In this document: in pieces, positions 15,590 to 23,869 of the stretch | Layout: every line of letters starts with the position of its first letter | How positions within the stretch are numbered: the stretch's first letter is position 1 | NCBI GenBank assembly: GCA_934643145.1 | Contig: CAKUBM010000031.1 | Coordinates: 1 to 23,869, forward strand | Reading direction: 5' to 3' | DNA: 23,869 nt | Origin: an uncultured Collinsella sp. | GTDB lineage: Bacteria > Actinomycetota > Coriobacteriia > Coriobacteriales > Coriobacteriaceae | Made by a program: the position numbers and the translations under genes | The notes under the pieces: generated by a model | What the model saw: the letters and a program-made list of their open reading frames with translations, nothing else | The model's database searches: none | Told to the model about the DNA's origin: nothing

Positions 15590-15595
15590 ATTCTA
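15590..15595 (-). promoter_or_regulatory. Candidate -10 box upstream of acpP
   Basis: The minus strand reads TAGAAT here, 72 bases before the acpP ATG. No convincing -35 box is found 16-18 bases upstream, so this is a weak call. If used, transcription would begin just before the hairpin at 15548-15577, making that hairpin a leader structure. Confidence 0.3.
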
Positions 15596-15642
15596 CCCCA
15601 CGACGTGCGCCGCGAGGCACATAACAGCGCTCTAACTCGCAC

Positions 15643-16662
15643 TTATAAAACGATACCGTCCATAGAGTTGGCGACATTCTCGACCAGCCCGGCGCGCACG
15701 GCTTCGGCAGCGGCGAGCGTGCCGTTCTTGACGGCCTCGACCGAGGTGGCACCGTGACCGATCAGGACTACGCCACGCAGGCCCAAAAGAATCGCGCCGC
15801 CCTTGGCATCACCAGACAGCTTGGCCTTAATCTCGCGCATCTGCTTTTTGATGAGCAGCGCGGCGATCTTGGTGCCGAGCGAGGACGTAAAGGCGCCCTT
15901 GAGCTCCTGCAGCAAGAACTTGGCAGCGCCCTCGGTGGCCTTAAGGGCAATGTTTCCCGACATGCCATCGGCAACGACGACATCGAAGTTACCTGAAGTG
16001 ATGTCCGTTCCCTCGCAGTTGCCAACAAAGCCGGGAACGGCGGCTTTCATGGCCGGGAAGCAGGCCTTGGTAAAGTTGGAGCCCTTTTCGTCCTCGGTGC
16101 CATTGGCGAGCAGGCCCACGCGGGGATGCTCAATGCCCAAGACGACGCGCGCATAGGCGCTACCCATCTGCGCAAAGCGCACCATATCGTCCACCTCGAC
16201 ATCGGGGTTGGCGCCCATATCGCACAGCACCGTCAGACCGCCGGCGCGATTGGGTAGCGCATTGGTCAGACAGGGACGTACCGGCTGCTTCTTGCCTTCG
16301 GCCTGATACCTAAACGGCGTCACATAGGCGGTGGCGGCAGCAGTCATGGCACCGGTCGAGCCGGGGGAGAAGAACGCGTCCGCATTTCCCTTCTTGATGG
16401 CGCGGCACGACAGCACGATCGAAGACTTGCGCTTGGTCATCACGGCGCGAATGGGATCGTCATCCATGGCGATAATGTCGGGTGCCTCAAGGGCCTCAAC
16501 ACGTGCATGGGAAGCAGCAAAGGGATTGACGATTTCAGTGGGGCCAGCTGCCAAGACCTCGATATCGGGATCGGCGGCAAGTGCAGCCTCGATACCATCG
16601 AGAACAACCTGAGGTTTCTCGTCTCCGCCCACAACGTCTACACAAACGCGAACGTTACTCAT
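15643..16662 (-). CDS. plsX: Phosphate acyltransferase PlsX
   Basis: Converts acyl-ACP and phosphate reversibly to acyl-phosphate, the donor for PlsY in phospholipid synthesis. The 339-residue protein begins MSNVRVCVDVVGGDEKPQVV; the family motif is usually DAMGGD. It continues with FFSPGSTGAMTAAATA (about 98-113), DMGANPDVE, VGLLANGTEDEKG and VVADGMSGNIALK. I prefer ATG at 16662, seven bases after AAGGAG, over the ATG at 16668, which is only one base from it. Gene order rpmF-plsX-acpP is widely conserved, though here it is broken by hairpins on both sides. Confidence 0.96.
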   Translation of the reverse strand: MSNVRVCVDVVGGDEKPQVVLDGIEAALAADPDIEVLAAGPTEIVNPFAASHARVEALEAPDIIAMDDDPIRAVMTKRKSSIVLSCRAIKKGNADAFFSPGSTGAMTAAATAYVTPFRYQAEGKKQPVRPCLTNALPNRAGGLTVLCDMGANPDVEVDDMVRFAQMGSAYARVVLGIEHPRVGLLANGTEDEKGSNFTKACFPAMKAAVPGFVGNCEGTDITSGNFDVVVADGMSGNIALKATEGAAKFLLQELKGAFTSSLGTKIAALLIKKQMREIKAKLSGDAKGGAILLGLRGVVLIGHGATSVEAVKNGTLAAAEAVRAGLVENVANSMDGIVL

Positions 16663-16679
16663 ATACATGCTCCTTATAC

Positions 16680-16709
16680 AAAAATGGCCGACTCATTGAG
16701 CCGGCCATT
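16680..16709 (-). terminator. Terminator-like hairpin between rpmF and plsX
   Basis: In minus-strand RNA, AAUGGCCGGCUC and GAGUCGGCCAUU form a 12-bp stem with one G-U pair around a 3-base loop, followed by UUU (five U in a row including the stem end). The plsX SD begins 5 bases later. It looks like a full Rho-independent terminator placed directly before the next gene's ribosome site. Confidence 0.8.
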
Positions 16710-16749
16710 GTGGTTCCATTTGGAACGGCATCGCATCCAGAGTATACCG

Positions 16750-16929
16750 TTACTCGGTAACGATAACCTCGCGGTCCTTGTAGAAACCGCAGCTGGGGCA
16801 CACGTGGTGCGGAAGCTTGACAGCGCCGCAACGGGGGCACGTGGACTGAGCCGCAGCCGAAATCTTCATGTTGGCGGAACGACGGGTGTGAGTGCGGATA
16901 CGACCCTGCTTTTGTTTAGGTACGGGCAT
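16750..16929 (-). CDS. rpmF: 50S ribosomal protein L32
   Basis: A 59-residue basic protein of the large ribosomal subunit, beginning MPVPKQKQGRIRTHTRRSAN. It has a four-cysteine zinc ribbon: CPRC at 31-34 and CPSC at 44-47. ATG at 16929 follows AAGGAAGG. Length is normal for the family. It follows yceD after a 64-base gap, the usual arrangement, and ends at a TAA 40 bases before the terminator-like hairpin. Confidence 0.97.
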   Translation of the reverse strand: MPVPKQKQGRIRTHTRRSANMKISAAAQSTCPRCGAVKLPHHVCPSCGFYKDREVIVTE

Positions 16930-16979
16930 AGTGACCTTCCTTATGAACTATCCAGTGTGGCGATTACGCGCAAGTAGCG

Positions 16980-16988
16980 ATACTACCA
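16980..16988 (-). promoter_or_regulatory. Candidate extended -10 promoter for rpmF
   Basis: The minus strand reads TGGTAGTAT, a TGn-extended -10 element, just past the yceD stop and 51 bases before the rpmF ATG. No good -35 box is visible. rpmF could equally be read from the upstream operon. Confidence 0.3.
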
Positions 16989-16993
16989 CAGTT

Positions 16994-17548
16994 TTACTCA
17001 TCGAGCTTGAGATTCTTCAATGCTGCAAATGGATTTTCCGTGGCAGCGGCCCATTCTGCCTCTGCCTGGGCGGCGCAATCGCATTGCTCGACGTTGAGGT
17101 TACAACCGCAAGTGGGGCACAGACCGCGACAATCGGGCTTGCAGAGCACCACAAACGGCGTGTCCATGACGACCGCGTCGTTGATGGGCTCACCCAGATC
17201 CACGATGCGGTCCTCACCCAGGAGCTCGTAGCCGTCCTCGTAGGCCTCGGGATCCTCGGGCTCGTTAAAGAGGTAGAACTCCTCGATCTCGCCGGCAATG
17301 TCAAACGAAGCGGGCTCCAGGCAGCGGTCGCACTCGCCGGTAGCGTGTGCGCGGACCATGCCCGTGAGCAGAACACCGGTACCGGCATTGGTAAAGACCA
17401 CGTCATAGTCAATACCATCCTGTAGCTGGTACTCCTTCTCGCCCACCGTGTAGGTGGTCACATCGACCTTACCGGTCAGCGGATACGAGTCTCCGGGAAA
17501 CTCGAGCTGCTCGGAAAGGTCGACGGTAACACTCGGGAACTCAGCCAT
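16994..17548 (-). CDS. yceD: YceD family protein (DUF177)
   Basis: A 184-residue protein of the family linked to 23S rRNA accumulation and almost always adjacent to rpmF. It has CDRCLEPA (73-80), DLGEPINDAVVMDTP (117-131) and a Cys-rich block CKPDCRGLCPTCGCNLN (136-152), probably a metal site. ATG at 17548 overlaps the upstream gene's stop (TAATG). A longer in-frame start at 17599 lies wholly inside that upstream gene and is unlikely. Confidence 0.92.
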   Translation of the reverse strand: MAEFPSVTVDLSEQLEFPGDSYPLTGKVDVTTYTVGEKEYQLQDGIDYDVVFTNAGTGVLLTGMVRAHATGECDRCLEPASFDIAGEIEEFYLFNEPEDPEAYEDGYELLGEDRIVDLGEPINDAVVMDTPFVVLCKPDCRGLCPTCGCNLNVEQCDCAAQAEAEWAAATENPFAALKNLKLDE

Positions 17549-18045
17549 TACCACTGACCGTTCTGCTGGGCGGCACCCTCGTTGAGCTGCTGACGGCAAC
17601 GGGTGACGGTGCCGGTCAGGCTCTTGAGATTCTCCTCCAGGTGCGTAAAGACCTGCTCGGCATAGTCCTCGGCGGCATAACGCGTCTCGCGCTCGTACTG
17701 CTGGGCACGGTCGCGGATATCATCGGCCTGCTGCTGCGCTAGGCGGACAATTTCCTGCTCACCGGCGATGGTGAGGGCCTGCTGCTGAGCGTCGGCGATG
17801 ATGGAATCGGCCTGAGCGGCGGCGGAAGCCATAAGCTCCTCGCGCTCCTTGAGGATACGGCGGGACTTCTGCCACTCCTCGGGATAGCTCATGCGGATCT
17901 CGTCGAGGATGTTGAAGAACACGTCGGCGTCGATGACCTTGAACTGAGCGTTCTTGCCGAAAGGCGGCTTGGCTTCCTCGATCAGCCCTTCGAGCTCATC
18001 GACCAAGCTGACGATCCTATCGCCAGGAAAATTCTCGCCCGGCAT
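17548..18045 (-). CDS. Coiled-coil protein of unknown function (ATP synthase B/DivIVA-like)
   Basis: A 165-residue acidic protein. Residues 1-50 include GDRIVSLVDELEGLIEEAKP and FFNILDEIRMSYPEEW. Residues 60-150 are a long Ala/Gln/Glu-rich helix with heptad character (AAAQADSIIADAQQQALTIA). Such proteins are annotated as DivIVA-like or ATPase B/H-like in actinobacteria, on the strength of the coiled coil alone. I cannot assign a function. ATG at 18045 follows AAAGGAG by 5 bases. Its stop overlaps the yceD start by one base, so the two are coupled. Confidence 0.85.
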   Translation of the reverse strand: MPGENFPGDRIVSLVDELEGLIEEAKPPFGKNAQFKVIDADVFFNILDEIRMSYPEEWQKSRRILKEREELMASAAAQADSIIADAQQQALTIAGEQEIVRLAQQQADDIRDRAQQYERETRYAAEDYAEQVFTHLEENLKSLTGTVTRCRQQLNEGAAQQNGQW

Positions 18046-18113
18046 CCGGTCTCCTTTCATAGGTAACATATCATCGTGCTAGTTTACCACATGCCACCAG
18101 GCAATAAAAAACG

Positions 18114-18611
18114 TCACGAAAAGCGATATCTGAGCGCTTCGACCACGTTGGGCGGGACAAACGTCGATACATCGCTGCCGAGCGAGGCGATCTGGCGAAC
18201 GACCGAGCTCGAGATATAGCCGTACTGCGGCGCACTCATGACAAAGATGGACTCCAGCTCGTTATCCAAGCGATAGTTGAGATCTGCCTGCTGCAGCTCG
18301 TACTCAAAGTCGGTCATGGCGCGCAGGCCCTTGACCACGGCCCCCGCCCCCTGCTCGCGAGCGAAGTCGACCAAGAGGCCGGTAAAGGGCAGGACCTCGA
18401 CGCCGTCGATATCACCGAGCGCCTCGCGGGCCAGCGCCACGCGCTCATCGAGCATAAACGTGGTACCCACACCGTTTTTACCCTGCGACTCGGCAACAGC
18501 GACGATCACGCTGGGAAAGATGCGGCGGGCGCGGCGGATGACGTCGATATGGCCAAACGTGATGGGATCGAAGGTGCCCGGGACGATCACGCGGTTGATG
18601 GTGTCATTCAT
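18114..18611 (-). CDS. coaD: Phosphopantetheine adenylyltransferase
   Basis: The penultimate step of coenzyme A synthesis: adenylates 4'-phosphopantetheine, whose CoA form is the source of the prosthetic group of the AcpP encoded downstream. The 165-residue protein has the nucleotidyltransferase motif GTFDPITFGHIDVIRRA (12-28), KGLRAMTDFEYELQQ (about 88-102) and ISSSVVRQIASLG (about 127-139). Length is normal. ATG at 18611 follows GGAGGAC, and the first 8 bases overlap the end of rsmD (ATGAATGA). Confidence 0.97.
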   Translation of the reverse strand: MNDTINRVIVPGTFDPITFGHIDVIRRARRIFPSVIVAVAESQGKNGVGTTFMLDERVALAREALGDIDGVEVLPFTGLLVDFAREQGAGAVVKGLRAMTDFEYELQQADLNYRLDNELESIFVMSAPQYGYISSSVVRQIASLGSDVSTFVPPNVVEALRYRFS

Positions 18612-19256
18612 GGGCGTCCTCCTGAAACGTCGTGGCATCGTTGTTGTGGGCATCGGTGCCAGCGCAATCTTCCTCACCATCGTCATCGCCGACCCAACGA
18701 AGCAGGTCGACCGAGGTAATGCCGTAGCGCTTCTCGCGCACGATCTCAAAGCCTGCCGGATGCGCGCCCGCATCGGCGGAGGCATGCTCAAACAGGGCAT
18801 AAGCGCCAGGTGCAAGCAGACCCTGCTGAGCCAGGTTCTGCAGCAGCTCCTCGACCGGCTCGGCACCAAAAGCATAGGGCGGGTCGAGCAGGACCAGATC
18901 AAAGGGGCCGCCCGGCACACGACCGCGCGAGGCACTCGCCAGCATGTCGCCCGTTATCACGCGCCAACGCGCACGGTCACGGCAGAGCGACTCGATATTC
19001 TTGGTAATGAGCCGCGCGGCATTCCGATCGATCTCGAAAGTCGTGAGCGAGCGGGCACCACGTGAGAGCATCTCGATACCCAAGGCGCCGGAGCCGCCAA
19101 AGGCGTCCAGCACGCGGACCTCGTCCAGATCGAAGTCGAATGCCGACATGACCATAGATGCGCATGCCTCGCGCACACGATCGGTCGTCGGGCGGGTGAC
19201 ATCGCGACCACGGGGCTCCTCGATCTTACGACCGCGCCATTCGCCGCCGATGATTC

Positions 19257-19260
<4 letters not shown>
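18604..19260 (-). CDS. rsmD: 16S rRNA (guanine966-N2)-methyltransferase RsmD
   Basis: Methylates G966 of 16S rRNA using S-adenosylmethionine. The 218-residue protein starts MRIIGGEWRGRKIEEPRG and has RPTTDRVREA (23-32), the SAM-binding VLDAFGGSGALGIEMLSRGA (50-69) and the catalytic LLDPPY (about 124-129). The C-terminal 25 residues (DDDGEEDCAGTDAHNNDATT) are an acidic, low-complexity extension. The start overlaps recG's stop by 4 bases (ATGA) and the end overlaps coaD. Confidence 0.96.
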
Positions 19261-21434
<2,174 letters not shown>

Positions 21435-21444
21435 GGACAGTTGC

Positions 21445-23106
21445 CTACTCGATCGAGAAGATCACGGGATAGAGCGGCTGCTCGCCACGATGAGCGTCAA
21501 TCTCCAGATCGGGCTGAGCCTCCTCGATAGCGTCGACGATCTCCTGGAAGGCCTCGTCGGACAGCTCCTCGCCGGCCAGAATCGTCAGCGCGTCGCCCTC
21601 CTCTTCCTCCTGCATACGGTTGATGCAATCGAGCGTGACCTGCTTCACGTCGGAGCCGACCACATCAATGGAGCCGGCAATGATGCCCATGACGTCACCG
21701 GAGTGAATCGGCGAGCCGTCGGAGGCGCTGGAATCGCGCACGGCACGGGTGACCTCGCCATCGCGAACCTCACTGATGGCGTCGACCATAGCGGCGACGG
21801 CATCCTCAAGCTCGGAATCGGGTAGGACCGCGAACAGCGCGGAGAAGGCCTGAGGAACGGTCTTGGTGGGAACGACGGCGACCTTCTTGTCGGTGCAGGC
21901 AGAGGCAGCGGCCTCGGCGGCCATGCGGATGTTGCCGTTGTTGGGCAGAATAATGACCGAGGTCGCGTTGACCTGGTCAACGGCGCCCAGCAGATCTGCA
22001 GTCGAGGGGTTCATGGTCTGACCACCCGACACGATCACGTCGACGCCGAGGGACTTGAGGATGTCGGCCTCGCCGGAACCGGCGGCAACGGCGACAAAGC
22101 CCAGGGCCTTCGCGGGCTCGGCGGCCTTCTCCTGATCCTCGTGGATCTTGGCGGTACGGTCGTGGGCCTCCATCTCCATGTTATGGATAAAGACCTCATA
22201 GATCTGACCAAGCTGCAGCATGTGCTCGAGCACCAGGTTGGGGGTGTTGGAGTGCACGTGGATCTTGTAATCGGGGTAAGCACCCACGAGCAGCTCGCAG
22301 TCGCCCATGGAACCCAGGAACTTGAGGCACTCGTCCTCGTCAAAGGGAGCGTCGGCCTTAAAGAGGAACTCGTTGCAGTAACGGAACCCCGAGCCCTCCC
22401 AGTCGTCGTTGGCCTCGATCTCAACACGACCAAGGGCCGCGTCGCGGGCAGAGCCAGCGGAATCAAACGTGGCGGAGAAATCCTCGACAACGGTGCTGCG
22501 GCCAAGCGCGGCGGCAACAAAGTTCTCAAGGAAAATAGCAAAGCCGAAGGCGCCGGAGTCAACCACGCCGTTCTCCTTCAGAACGGGTAGCAGGTCGGGC
22601 GTGCGGGCGACTGACTGATATGCCTCGACGACGATAGCGTCGAGCGCGTCCTCGGCCGAGAACTTCTTCTTCTCGCACTCGTCGGCCTTGGTCGAGACAT
22701 CGCGCAGCACCGTGAGGATCGTGCCCTCAATGGGCTTGCGGACGGCCTGGAAGGCGACCTTGACGGCTCGGCGGAACGCATAGGCGATGTTGGCGGACGT
22801 AATGGGCTCATCGGCAGAAACGAGACCCTCGGCCACACCGCGCAGGATCTGCGAGGTGATGACACCGGAGTTGCCGCGGGCACCCATCAAGGAACCGTGG
22901 GTGATGGCGCCGGCGATGGCCTCCATGTCGGCGTCGGCGGGAAGAGCGGAGAGCTCCTTGGTCACCGAGGCGAGCGTGAGCGACATGTTGGTGCCGGTGT
23001 CACCGTCGGGCACGGGGAAGACGTTGAGCTTATTGATCTCCTCGGCCTTGTCGGAAACAGCAGCCGCAGCGATCGGAAAACAGGTGCGAATGGTCTTTGC
23101 AATCAT
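21445..23106 (-). CDS. fakA: Fatty acid kinase FakA (DAK2 domain, YloV-like)
   Basis: Phosphorylates fatty acids bound to a FakB (DegV-type) partner, giving acyl-phosphate for phospholipid synthesis. The 553-residue protein has the N-terminal DAK2 kinase domain: NVFPVPDGDTGTNMSLT (28-44), a nucleotide/metal site, and GARGNSGVITSQILRG (about 75-90). A middle domain follows, with HVHSNTPNLVLEHMLQLG, then a C-terminal DegV-like/FakA domain (VIVSGGQTMNPSTADLL and VIILPNNGNIRMAAEAA). ATG at 23106 has CGGAGA about 11 bases upstream. It follows the Asp23-like gene by 27 bases, a pairing conserved in Gram-positive bacteria. No FakB is in the window. Confidence 0.94.
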   Translation of the reverse strand: MIAKTIRTCFPIAAAAVSDKAEEINKLNVFPVPDGDTGTNMSLTLASVTKELSALPADADMEAIAGAITHGSLMGARGNSGVITSQILRGVAEGLVSADEPITSANIAYAFRRAVKVAFQAVRKPIEGTILTVLRDVSTKADECEKKKFSAEDALDAIVVEAYQSVARTPDLLPVLKENGVVDSGAFGFAIFLENFVAAALGRSTVVEDFSATFDSAGSARDAALGRVEIEANDDWEGSGFRYCNEFLFKADAPFDEDECLKFLGSMGDCELLVGAYPDYKIHVHSNTPNLVLEHMLQLGQIYEVFIHNMEMEAHDRTAKIHEDQEKAAEPAKALGFVAVAAGSGEADILKSLGVDVIVSGGQTMNPSTADLLGAVDQVNATSVIILPNNGNIRMAAEAAASACTDKKVAVVPTKTVPQAFSALFAVLPDSELEDAVAAMVDAISEVRDGEVTRAVRDSSASDGSPIHSGDVMGIIAGSIDVVGSDVKQVTLDCINRMQEEEEGDALTILAGEELSDEAFQEIVDAIEEAQPDLEIDAHRGEQPLYPVIFSIE

Positions 23107-23133
23107 GGGTATTTGAATCTCCGTTTTCGGATG

Positions 23134-23490
23134 CTAGTTCAGACGGCTCTTGAGCGCGTCGATATGGATGCCGATCTTAAGGCTGGCGGGATCGATCTGG
23201 GCGATCTCCTGCAGGGTGAAGGCAACGGAGCTCGAAAGATTGTGGCAGACGGACTTCATGTTGACGCCGTTCTCGAGCACGACGTGAAGATCGACCGTAA
23301 GGCCGTTCTCGTCGGCGGAGACAAGCACGCCCTTGCGGAGGCGCTGACCGGCAAGCAGGCGCACGCTCTCGGCGCCTTGGAGCTGCTCAGCCATACCGAC
23401 GACGCCATAGCACGTCATCGCGGCATAACCGGCAATATCGGCAATAACGTCGTTCGAGACGCTCAGGCTGCCGTTAATGGTCTCAGACAC
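23134..23490 (-). CDS. Asp23/Gls24 family envelope stress protein (YloU-like)
   Basis: A 118-residue protein with Asp23-family blocks: INGSLSVSNDVIADIAGYAA, then GVVGMAEQLQG, VDLHVVLENGVNMKSVCHNL, and the C-terminal IDPASLKIGIHIDALK. Related proteins are small, abundant and membrane-peripheral; the YloU group is fixed next to fakA, with unclear function. I place the start at GTG 23490, six bases after AAGGAG. An ATG at 23523 would add 11 residues, but it lacks an SD and its codon abuts the hairpin at 23506-23522. Confidence 0.88.
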   Translation of the reverse strand: MSETINGSLSVSNDVIADIAGYAAMTCYGVVGMAEQLQGAESVRLLAGQRLRKGVLVSADENGLTVDLHVVLENGVNMKSVCHNLSSSVAFTLQEIAQIDPASLKIGIHIDALKSRLN

Positions 23491-23505
23491 AAGAATCTCC
23501 TTATC

Positions 23506-23522
23506 TGGTGCTCGCGGCACCA
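23506..23522. other. Small hairpin in the Asp23-like leader
   Basis: TGGTGC and GCACCA arms (6 bp) with a TCGCG loop, ending a few bases before the SD AAGGAG (23497-23502). It could shape translation of the Asp23-like gene; there is no U-run. Confidence 0.4.
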
Positions 23523-23546
23523 TGTCGTGGGAGCAATCATTGGAAT

Positions 23547-23552
23547 ATTTTA
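23547..23552 (-). promoter_or_regulatory. Candidate -10 box for the asp23-fakA-recG operon
   Basis: The minus strand reads TAAAAT within an AT-rich patch about 57 bases before the GTG start. No match to TTGACA lies 15-18 bases upstream. It is the best -10 candidate between the tRNA terminator and the gene, and a promoter is needed here because the tRNA unit terminates at 23649. Confidence 0.35.
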
Positions 23553-23648
23553 CAACGACCGCGCCATGTTGAGGTGGTGGGTCGCGGGATTACATCCTCG
23601 ACACGAAATGTTGATACGGCAACGTTCGAGTCAAGTGGTCGCGGCATG

Positions 23649-23678
23649 AAAAAACCCGCCGCATAAGCGACGGGTTTT
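23649..23678 (-). terminator. Rho-independent terminator of the tRNA-Asn genes
   Basis: In minus-strand RNA, AAAACCCGUCGC and GCGGCGGGUUUU form a 12-bp stem with one U-G pair around a UUAU loop, ending in six U. It starts 6 bases past the encoded CCA of the downstream tRNA. Confidence 0.9.
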
Positions 23679-23684
23679 ACAACC

Positions 23685-23759
23685 TGGCTCCCCGGGTAGG
23701 ACTCGAACCTACAACAGCGCGGTTAACAGCCGCGTGCTCTACCATTGAGCTACCGAGGA
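23685..23759 (-). tRNA. tRNA-Asn (anticodon GTT), second copy in transcription order
   Basis: A 75-base cloverleaf on the minus strand: acceptor stem TCCTCGG/CCGGGGA (one T-G pair), D arm GCTC/GAGC, anticodon stem CGCGG/CCGCG with loop CTGTTAA (anticodon GTT), T arm GTAGG/CCTAC with TTCGAGT, discriminator G and encoded CCA. Identical to the copy at 23794-23868. Confidence 0.97.
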
Positions 23760-23766
23760 ATTTGAA

Positions 23767-23784
23767 AGCCCAGCGGAATGGGCT
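23767..23784. other. Hairpin in the spacer between the two tRNA-Asn genes
   Basis: AGCCCA and TGGGCT (6 bp) around a 6-base loop, inside the 34-base spacer. On the minus strand TTTC follows, too short for a strong terminator. It may be a processing landmark for separating the two tRNAs, or a weak attenuator. Confidence 0.5.
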
Positions 23785-23793
23785 GAGAAATTC

Positions 23794-23868
23794 TGGCTCC
23801 CCGGGTAGGACTCGAACCTACAACAGCGCGGTTAACAGCCGCGTGCTCTACCATTGAGCTACCGAGGA
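23794..23868 (-). tRNA. tRNA-Asn (anticodon GTT), first copy in transcription order
   Basis: The same 75-base sequence as the copy at 23685-23759, with anticodon GTT, discriminator G and encoded CCA. Its 5' end is one base from the window edge, so its promoter is out of view. Confidence 0.97.
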
Positions 23869-23869
23869 A

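Noticed and set aside
23685..23868. Repeat array resembling CRISPR
   Set aside because: The only repeats are two tRNA genes with a complete cloverleaf; there are just two units.

Overview
The window looks like a chromosomal segment from a GC-rich Coriobacteriia (Collinsella-like actinobacterium). I infer this from protein character and gene order alone; I could not run any database search. Almost all of it is dense core genome on the minus strand with short or overlapping gene junctions. Several genes start with GTG or TTG behind good Shine-Dalgarno (SD) sequences.

Left edge (1-640): a lower-GC scrap. It holds the last 30 codons of an unidentified plus-strand gene, a truncated IS3-type transposase tail, and the orphan C-terminus of what looks like a large serine recombinase. 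The recombinase tail runs over the 3' end of a DUF523 gene. This is the scar of one or more mobile elements at the border of the core region.

644-8480: mixed-orientation housekeeping genes. They are DUF523, ftsH, a corrinoid adenosyltransferase (divergent from ftsH), a MATE exporter, a SpoU-type RNA methyltransferase, folA and thyA (closely coupled), and a plus-strand fusion of a DUF134 DNA-binding domain to a NifX/NifB-like iron-molybdenum-cluster domain with a Cys/His-rich tail. The fusion gene is the most unusual locus. Its promoter is bracketed by two inverted copies of one 12-base palindrome-like site. Inside the ORF, at the domain junction, is a near-perfect SD and in-frame ATG that could make the C-terminal half separately.

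8541-23490: a long minus-strand cluster, in transcription order asp23-like, fakA, recG, rsmD, coaD, a coiled-coil gene, yceD, rpmF, plsX, acpP, rnc, smc, ftsY, ffh. It combines lipid precursor metabolism (FakA, PlsX, AcpP, CoaD), ribosome and RNA work (RsmD, L32, RNase III), chromosome maintenance (RecG, SMC) and protein targeting (FtsY, Ffh). Two hairpins with U-runs interrupt it, just upstream of plsX and of acpP. Their stems are continuous only in minus-strand RNA because of G-U pairs, so they look like attenuators or terminators. A third such hairpin follows the tRNAs.

Right edge (23649-23869): two identical tRNA-Asn(GTT) genes in tandem on the minus strand with encoded CCA, a hairpin in the spacer, and a terminator downstream.
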